NCBI RefSeq assembly: GCF_040645195.1
Contig: NZ_JBEYXW010000003.1
Coordinates: 248,001-312,000 of the forward strand
From: Prauserella_A sp040645195
GTDB lineage: Bacteria; Actinomycetota; Actinomycetes; Mycobacteriales; Pseudonocardiaceae
Reading direction: 5' to 3'
DNA: 64,000 nucleotides
Part shown: one piece after another, positions 1 through 9,000 of the stretch
Position numbering within the stretch: the stretch's first letter is position 1
Layout: each line of letters opens with the position of its first letter
The notes under the pieces: model-generated
Told to the model about the DNA's origin: nothing
The model's input: the letters and a program-made list of their open reading frames with translations, nothing else
Databases searched by the model: none
Translations under genes and position numbers: made by a program

Positions 1-3000
1 AGCCTCCGAAGCGGTTAGCAACCATCGATGGGACGGCAGCGTGATGGCGAAGCCGCGGCGACGAAGGTCCTTGGCGATCGCCCGTTCGGTCAGCATTGCC
101 CGCGTCGCCGCCGTCTTGTCGGTGTGCCGTTCGACCTCGGCGAAGGACGCTTCAGTGGCCTCGGCCTCTCGCCTGACGATCTCGGCCTGCAGGCTCAGAG
201 CCAGCTCGCCGGCGAACCGGATGAACACATCGCCGGCACTGAACACCTGCGTGGTAGCAGTCAGAACGAGGGGCAGGCCCCGGTGCAACGATCCTTCCAG
301 CCTTGGAGGAGCCGGAGTGTCGTCAAGTTGATACCCGGCCAGCCAGAACCGGGTGTTGTAGATCAGCTCAGCCAAATCCGTCGCGGGCAGGTCGAACCTG
401 GCCTCGGCGAGCGCCAGCAGCCCGAGCATGCTCATCGGCATCAGGTACGCGCGATCGGGGCCGTCGCCGCGATCGTGCCCCGTTGCGTAATCGGCCAGTA
501 ACTCTCGGACCAGCGGATCCATCCACGCAGTGCGATCGAAACCGAACTCGGAATCGGCCAGCACCTCTATGGCGAGTGGGTTCACCCAGTTGGCATTGGT
601 CACGCCCATGCCCAGCTGCAACCATGCCTGCAACTCAGCCGCGTCGCCATCGGTTGCGGCATCGAGCCGTGCCCAGAACTCTCCAACCTGCCGCCAGAAG
701 TCGTCCAGCTTCTCCCTGAGCTCGAGCAGTTGACGGCCACCGCCGGACGGACGGGCCCATACGTCAGGACCATCCATGGGCGAAGTGTGCCGCCTCTGCG
801 AAATAAGTCGCCAGAGATCAGCAACTTCTTCCGCTGTTTCGTTCAGACCGCTCAGCTCGACGAAGTACTGGTTGTCAGCTCCGCTTTCCGGCCACTGCGC
901 CACAAGATCCTGAATGGATCGGAGAATGTTGGCGAACTGCACATCGGCCGAGACCCGCGTAGGCGGCGTCGAGCTACCGTCATCCGCGCTGTCGCCACCT
1001 CCTCCTCGACCGCCGTCGCCTCCGGTGCCTGCCCCACCGTCTGCAGGGCGGGCCACGTGATCGGCTTCCGGCGGCTCCGACGACTTACGCGGCACATCCG
1101 CGTCGAATCCCCACTCCCGGCCATCGCCACCGGGCTCGGTGTGATAGCTGAATGGGTCTGGTGTTCCTGGTTTTCGGTTCTGCCGGGCCGAAGGTGGAAC
1201 CCCGAACGGATCGCGGCCGAACTCGTCGTTGCTGGGCGGTTCGGGCAGCCGCCGGGTTGGTGGCGGGCTTGGCTTGCGCGCCGCCACGACCACATCCGCG
1301 GCCTGCAATAGCTGCATAGCGTAATAGCCATGGGGCGCCGCTTCCAGAAGCCCCGACATGTTACGTACGGCGTCCCGGACGTCGTGCAGCGCGTTGGTGA
1401 CCTTTAGTACCGCGCCGGATGGCTGGGTCTGTTGCAACAGATCGCTCAGCCGTTCCGCGGCAGCACGCAGCTCTGTCAATGCAGCCGACTCCGCCGACTG
1501 GGCCGCTTCCACCGCGGCGACCGCCTGAGGTACCCGAGCACGAGCGTCCCGCAGCTTCGCTTCCCTCGCCGCTTCCGCGCGATCCTCAGCCGCGTTCCCG
1601 GCCGAAGTCGTGGGGCTATCGCCGCCCCAGCCCCTACCGAGGTAGTGGGCCCCACCAGCAGAAGGCCACCGCCTATCGGTTTCGCGCCAGCGCAATCGGG
1701 TCTGCGCATCGTCAAGGTTCTGTTCCGTCTGCGCGTGTGCCGCCCTCGCGCTCTCCCAGGCGGCAGCCGCGTCCACCAGAGCGGCACGGGCTTCCACCAG
1801 CTTGGCCGGCATGCCGTTCCACGCCGACTGATCCGCAGCCGGCTCCGCACTAGCTGATCCCGACGCAGAGCCTTCGGTGACGGTGGGCACCATATTCGCG
1901 GTGTCGTCGGCGGAAACAACCACTGCGGCCTCCACAACCGCAGCAGCTTCCCCCGCTTCAGAATCAACCTGCCCAGCTGACGGTGCGCCGACTGTCACCT
2001 CAACCTCGGGAAACTCCGCAGCTACCGCATCCCGGAAGGCAGCGACCTCATCCACGCCCCAACGGCCGCCCTCCAGCGACACCACCCGAATCGGCCCACC
2101 CACCCACCGCACATCATTCGCAATGGCCCCCGCAACCTGAACCCCAGCCTCCCCCGGCACCACCCCCACCACGGCAGCACCGACAACGACCACAAAATCC
2201 TCATCGCCCTGACCAAAAGTGCGATCCACGAACAGCTGACGCACACCCGCCAACTCGTCCCGACCAACCCCGACAGCGACCCCACCCGGCATCGACCACA
2301 GGGCAACATCCCCAGCCGCGTCAGCCGTACCAGGTAATCCCGACGCAGAGCCTTCGGTGACGGTCGACACCACATCCACGGCGTCGTCGGCGGAAACAAC
2401 CACTGCGGCCTCCACAACCGCAGCAGCTTCCAGGGCGCGGCGCCCGGCCTCGGAATGGACATGCCCAGCCGGCATCCTGGTTACGAGTTCAGCGAACTCA
2501 CCAGCGTTACGCATCAGCTCGGCGGAGTCGCGCAGGATATAGGCGAGGTCATTCACCTGCCGGACAGCTGGCGGCACCTGCTGGTACTCGGCTTCCGCCG
2601 CACGCAGTTGCGGCTCGGCGTCAGCCAGTTCGCGTTCGGCGTCCGGCCTCTCGGCCACGTCATCCGGATGTTTGCTCTCGAGTTTCCGCCGGAACCGGTC
2701 AACACGCGCCCGCGCCGCGTGGACCCGCTCCCGAACCGGCCCGAACTCCTCTCCAGCCGCGGCTACGGCCGCATCCTCCAGCAACCGCCCTAATTCGTGA
2801 CACAGGCCAGCGAATTCCCTGTCCGCCAGTCGTGCGTCGCCGCTGGCCTCGGTCTGCGCCAAAAATGCGGCAGCGTACCGTTCGCCAACCTCCTTCTTGC
2901 GTTGGTCGAGCGCAGCAACCTCCTCCGCACCCGCATTGCCACTCAACAAATCCTTACGTTGCCGGCTCACGGCCTCGGACTCACGCCCCAGACCGTCGAG

Positions 3001-6000
3001 CTCAGCCTTTGTTTCCCGAAAACGCTGTAGCACGGTCGCCGCTTCCTGTCCGGACGTGACCGCCCGCTGGGCGACCGCCGCGACCGCTTCATCCACCACC
3101 AGCAGGGGCAAGCCGGCGCCAGCACTGCTGATCGCATCGAGATCCGTGTCGCTCCGCGCGCTCGCCGAACCATCATCGTCGAGCGGTCGCGGTGCATGCT
3201 CGGCAATGATCCGCTCGGCGAGCGTCTTCGCTGACGCGCCGACCAGTCGCTGGTGTTCCGCTGACAAAGTGCTGCCACCCACGGCGGTCAGCGCGGCGGG
3301 GACGGCGACGTCGGGATCCGACAGGCCAGTGAGCAGTGCTCGCAATGCCGCGATGAACCGGGCCGCGGCGACCAACTCGTCAGCGAGTTCGGCCGAGCCG
3401 GTTTGTGCGTGCAGCTCGGTGAGGATTTCCTCGAGGTTCGAGACAGCGCTCAGCTCGGTACCAAGGGCCCGCAATGCCACCGGCAGATAACGCGCCGCGA
3501 GGCTGAGCCCGTCAATCTCCCCGTCTTCGGTCGGCGGGATCGGCGCTTCCGAATCGTTGAACACATCCTGGAATTTCTCGGCGTGCTCAACCGTGACGCG
3601 CAGTTGGGCCAACCTGGGATCGAGGTCCAACCAGGTCTCGATCACTGCCTGCATCAGGGCACGCGCGGAATCACTGACCTCGACGTCGCCACCCGCGCGT
3701 GCCAGCTGGAACTGGGCGTTGGCTAGAAACTCGGGACTCAACGGTGCCAGAAACGAGAAGTCGGCCTCGTGGAAGAATCTGGACAGCAGCTCGTCATTGA
3801 ACTTGTTGTCAGCTACGAGAAGGACACCATACTGGTGGTAACTCTTGTCTAGTTCCGACACTTCGCTATGCAGATTCTTGATCTGCTTGGCGTACTGGCT
3901 CAGTCCGTCCAGAACGACATCGTCGACGCCATTATAAACATTTTCGACCTCTGTCCCGACCTTGATCAGACGTCGCTGCACATCTCGAACCGCTCCAGCT
4001 AGATCCGGGCGCAGTCGCGCAGCCTCCTTGGTCGCAATGTCTATGAGTAGCAGCCCTCCAGGGACCTCGCTCATATTCAGTAACCGCTCGATGTTGGTGC
4101 CGACTGAATTCGGCACCCCCTCGACCTCGACTGGCAATCCCCAAAAGTCCATGCCGAGCATCGTCCGATGCTCCGTCACCGCGGTCAGGGGGAGCGGACC
4201 TCGTTCGAATTGCCACCGCGCCACTGACCGGAGCGCGTATGGGGAGTCGACGTTCATCAGCAATTGATCGGTCTGCGACGAGAAGACGCCACCGAACTGA
4301 TGCACGAGGGCCACCATCAACGCGACCTTGTCGTCCAGAGCCTGCTTGAAGACGACGCCGTCGCTGGTGAGAACCAGCTCGGTGTAGTTAATCGCGTCGG
4401 GTCGTGCAGCACGGACTATGTTGTCGGCATCCGCTGTATAGATCGAGAAGGCACCGCGGAGGATCGCGGCCCCCTCCGCCACCCTGATCCGCTTCTGGCT
4501 CACCGATTCCGGGTCAACGATAGGGCTGTTGTGCACCACCCGGACGATTTCGCCCAGATTCCAGACCGGCTCCGCGTCCGAGCTGAAAACGGCACCCAGT
4601 GGGACGGTGTACACGTACGCAGCAAACGCCGCAATGTCTACGTCAGCACTCACCTGGTGGACCAGGTCGATAAGGAACGCAGCAGTCAAGGGTTGCGGCC
4701 GGCCGTACTGGTCGAACGCCATATCGGAGCGGACAAAAGTTCTGGCGTTCAGCGCGCTAGTCCATGCGGACGGATCGATATTTACGCGGGCGAAGGCATA
4801 TGCTAGTTCGGGCTTTTCGTCGCTGGCGGCCTTGAAATTGTCCTGGAATTGTGCGACCTGGGCGGCGACCTCATTCAGCAGCTCGCCCAACCGAAGTAAC
4901 CGACGGCCCTGCTCGCCCGTCGTATCCGACGGCGATCCGTGTGCTTCGGTCAGCTCAGCTACTTCGCGCTCGATTCCCTCTAGAACAACGCGGAGCCGGT
5001 CCAGTCCCGTCATCAGCGGACTCGACGGATCGAGCCCCTGGTCGGCCAACGCCGCGATAGCCTGGCCAATCTCTGCGGCGACGCCCTCGAATCGGTCTTC
5101 GATCGTTGGTCGCCGCCGACGAGGCGCCGGGGCACCGCCACCGTCGGCATTAGGCGGCGTCGTCGATGCCGCCGCTGCTTCCTTCCGGGCGCGATGATCG
5201 ATGATCAGTTGCTCGGCCAGCGTCGCAACAGAGCCGGGCACGAGGTCGTCCCCTAACAGCGCAGCCAAGTACCAAGCCGCCAGCTCGAGCCCGGTGATCT
5301 CGGTGGCCCCCTCGACCGCACCGGCTGGCATGGGGACAGCCGGATCGGCGAACAGCTCGTCCAGCTTGGCCACGACGTCTGGCGACTCCGGCCATCCCGC
5401 GAGCGTGGGAATGGCGTCGGCATTGGCATTGAGCCACCGTTCGACCGCAAGCCTGGCCAAGGCCCGTGCGGAAGTGTCGACCGTGACCGGCGAGCCTTCC
5501 TCCGAGGTGACCCGCAGCGGGAACCGCGCATTAGCGAGGAATTCCGGGCTGCCGGGAGCCAGCCGGACGAAATGGAACAGCTGATAGAAGTCATCCAGCT
5601 GCGACGTTGGAATCAATGTGGCGACGCGTGCCCCGTAGCGGAAGTACGCGTCGTCCAAAGCCCACACCGCGTCATCTAGCTGCCCGAGCCAGTCCGCGAA
5701 CTCCCGGACAGTGCCAAAGCCCTCGTGTACGAGATCGACATGCATGCGCATGGCAAGCAACTTGTTCCGCAGCGTCTCAATGGCTTCCTTGAGCTCCTGC
5801 TCCGCTGGAGTCAGGGTTAGCTTGTCATCAAGGAACCTTTCACTCGCGAGGTAGGTCAGCTGGTCGATCTCCGTGAGCCTGGCACGCACCACGTCCAGGG
5901 CAAACAGGCGGCCGGTGTCATCCGCGCCCGGGCCCCACACGTCTGTGCCGGTCATCGGTGTTGCCCGCCATGCCTGCGTGGCCGCAATCTGCCACACCAG

Positions 6001-9000
6001 GTTGGCCACCGCGACCATGCTCAGATCATTCCCAGGTCGGAACCGCAACGTGAAAGCTGTCGTCAGCTGCAACAGTCCTTCACGGAACGAACCGGCGCGC
6101 CCCCGGATCGCGTGGACCGCGGCCATCGCGGTCATCGCCTGCAGATAACCGGCTTCGTCGAACTCTGGTGCGCTGCCGTCGAGGCCCAGAACATCTGCTC
6201 CGAAGAGCTGCTGCAAGTCTTCGAGATTGAATCCCGCGACGTCCAGGACCAACTGCAACGCGAAATCGGGCTCCTGATGGCCCTTGTCGAGACTGTTTCC
6301 CAGCAACCGCAAGGAGTCCGTCAGCTGGGAGATTCTGTCGTACAAGGCCCTGAGCTGCTCGGCCGTGTCATCCAGCGAACCCTGCGCATCCGGACTGTGC
6401 GGAAGCGACTGCCTTTGCTCGGCAAGGTCCGCGATGTTGTTCGCGATCTGGTGGGCTTTCCTGCGTGCGTCGAGCAGATTTTCCGGACGGCGGCCCTGAC
6501 CGCCCTGCGCCTCCCATATCGAATCGATCAGCTCGGTAAGTTGCCTGAACCTCGTGTGATGACCCGGCTGGCTCGGTTCGCCGCTACTACTGTCACCGTT
6601 GTCGCCGTGGCTGCCACGGCCGCCATCCCAGCCTCCGCCACCGGCGGCCCCACCGCTTGTCCCACTTCCCCCGGCGCCGAGCCCGTCGCCCATGAAAACG
6701 TCGCGCTGACTCGGTGACTCCGGCCGCCCAGTGCCCGAGGAATGCCCACCCGCTTTCAGCGGCTGGCTCTGCTGGCCCTCCTCATCCTCGTCTTCCTCCT
6801 CATGCCAGTCGTCTTGCGGATTGGCTGCGTGAGGCTTCTTGGCCGCTTCGCGGCTGTGGGCCCGCGACTCGGCCAGTACTTTCGCGATCGACTCGATATC
6901 GAACCTTGCGCCTTGGCGGGGAGCGACCATTGCGCCTGGCTGCGCGGCTACCAGATCGGAGAGCAGCCGCGCCAGCACGACCCCCGCCAGCGGGCCTTGC
7001 GGCATTCTCGCGCGTGCCGCGGGAGTTGCTGTCGGCGGCAACTCGGGGCGCTTCGGGCCGGGAAGGCCGTCACCCAGCCCGTCGGGATCTGGTCCCCCTT
7101 CGGGCAACCCCAATGTAGTCTCGGCGTCCGCGGTGTCCGCGGTGTCCGCGCTGTCCGCGGCGTCCGGCAAGTCCGCAGCGAGCTTGGCCAGCATCTGGCT
7201 CAAGCCGTACGGCGGAATCGCGCTGGTCAGGATCTCCTTCCTGAGGTCCGCCGCGGCAGGATCGTCCGCGTTGAGCTCGGCAGCGTGCCGGTGGGCCTGA
7301 TGCGCCTGCGGGGTTTCCAGGCGCAGCACCACCGTCCTGCCGGTTGCGGGGTCATACCACGTGGTGACCACACCGGGATTCGGATCATTGCCTGCCCAGC
7401 CGTTGTCCACCCGCAACAGTACGTACCCGCGCTCTTTCAGGGCAGCGTGCAGTTTCAGGACGTCACCCGTGTAGGTCATTGCGCTGGGCAGGCGCACGGA
7501 GACCGGGTCGGTGCTCGGGTCACCCTCGCCCAGGAAGGTCTTCGCGCCACTGACGGCCTCGGCGATTGCGTCAGCCACCGGACGGATCCGGACATCGTGT
7601 GCGGCAGCGACGAGTCCGTCAGCCAGATCGCCGAGACCACGGAGCATGCGGTCGAGGCTCCACATCGCCGCGAGGAAGGTTAACGCCGTGGCGTCGGGGC
7701 CAACGGTGAAGGTGGCTGGTGAGATCTGCTTGCCGTCAGGCCCGAACTGGGGTGGCTCGGCCTTGAAATCACGCTCGCCCATGCGCTGGTCGACCACGGT
7801 GCGGACGTCCACGGTCAGGGTGTAGCTGTGCAGCCGCGCCAAGTCATGGGCGAGCTGCTGAATCTGTCCATTTTGGGCAAACAGAGCCAGCAGCTGATCG
7901 GCCGCGTCGTGAACTTCCTGCGGCTGCTCCGGCAAGCTGCCCCTGACCGGTGGGTGCTCGGACGCCTGAGTGAGGTCAGCGAGGTTGTGGCTCGGCGGTG
8001 TGCTGTCGTCCGGAACCGTCGCCTGCAGCGCCTCGTAGATCGACTCGAGGACTTGAGTCGCGCTCGCGTCGGTGATTCCTTCAGCCGGAAGATGCACAAT
8101 ATGCGGGCCGCGTTGCGTGAGCTGCCCAGTGGGACGCTGGAACCACTCGGCCGGCTCGACGACGGCCTCCCCCGCCGGCACCCTGGGGCTGAACCGGAGT
8201 TCGAAGGCGACCGCGGTGCCATCCGGCATACGGGCCAACATGGGGCCACGGGACTGACCGCTGAGGCGGCCTGCCGCGCGTAGCCGATCGAGCTCCTGTC
8301 GAATGGCTCGCTCGGTTTCCGTGACACCCGCGCTGCCCGATGTGGACGGCGCCGGCACCTGAGTACTGATTCGACGCGGCGGAGGTGTCCACACGTTGTA
8401 AGACTTGGTTGACGAGCTCGGCGCCGTGGCGCGGCCGGATGCATTCGTCGGTATGGTCGCCGACGCGATATCGAGCATCTGCGACCACGCGGCATTGACC
8501 TGCTCCGCGACCTGACTCACCACCAGAGCTGTCGCCTTGTGCTCGTCAGTTACGGATACGAGAACACCGGCGGAGACGCTGACGACCAGGACCGAGCCGT
8601 CCTTCGGCCGCCATCCCTCAGGGGTGAGTTCGAACTCCGGCGACTTGACGACCATCGCACCGTTCGGCAGGCCCGCGTCCACCACCGCCTGTGCCGGGAC
8701 CGTGGCTCCGTTCGGCAGCGTCAACTGGAAGGTCTGCGTTTCCTGGTCGATCTGGCCCGGCGTAATACCGTGCGAGGCCATCGCATGCGCCAACGCGTCA
8801 GCCACGAGCCCTGGCGAACTCGTCCACTTTACACCGTACGAGGGGAGCGCACCACCGGTCTGTGCCCCGACGCTCTCCCCCTTCCACGTGGACTCGGCCT
8901 GGTCTGTCGGGGGCGGCTGGGTTTCGGCCGTGGCACTATCGTCCGAATCCGAGCTCGGCGCGGCGTCCATTATGGCCGGTTGCGGGGTGGCTGAACTTTC

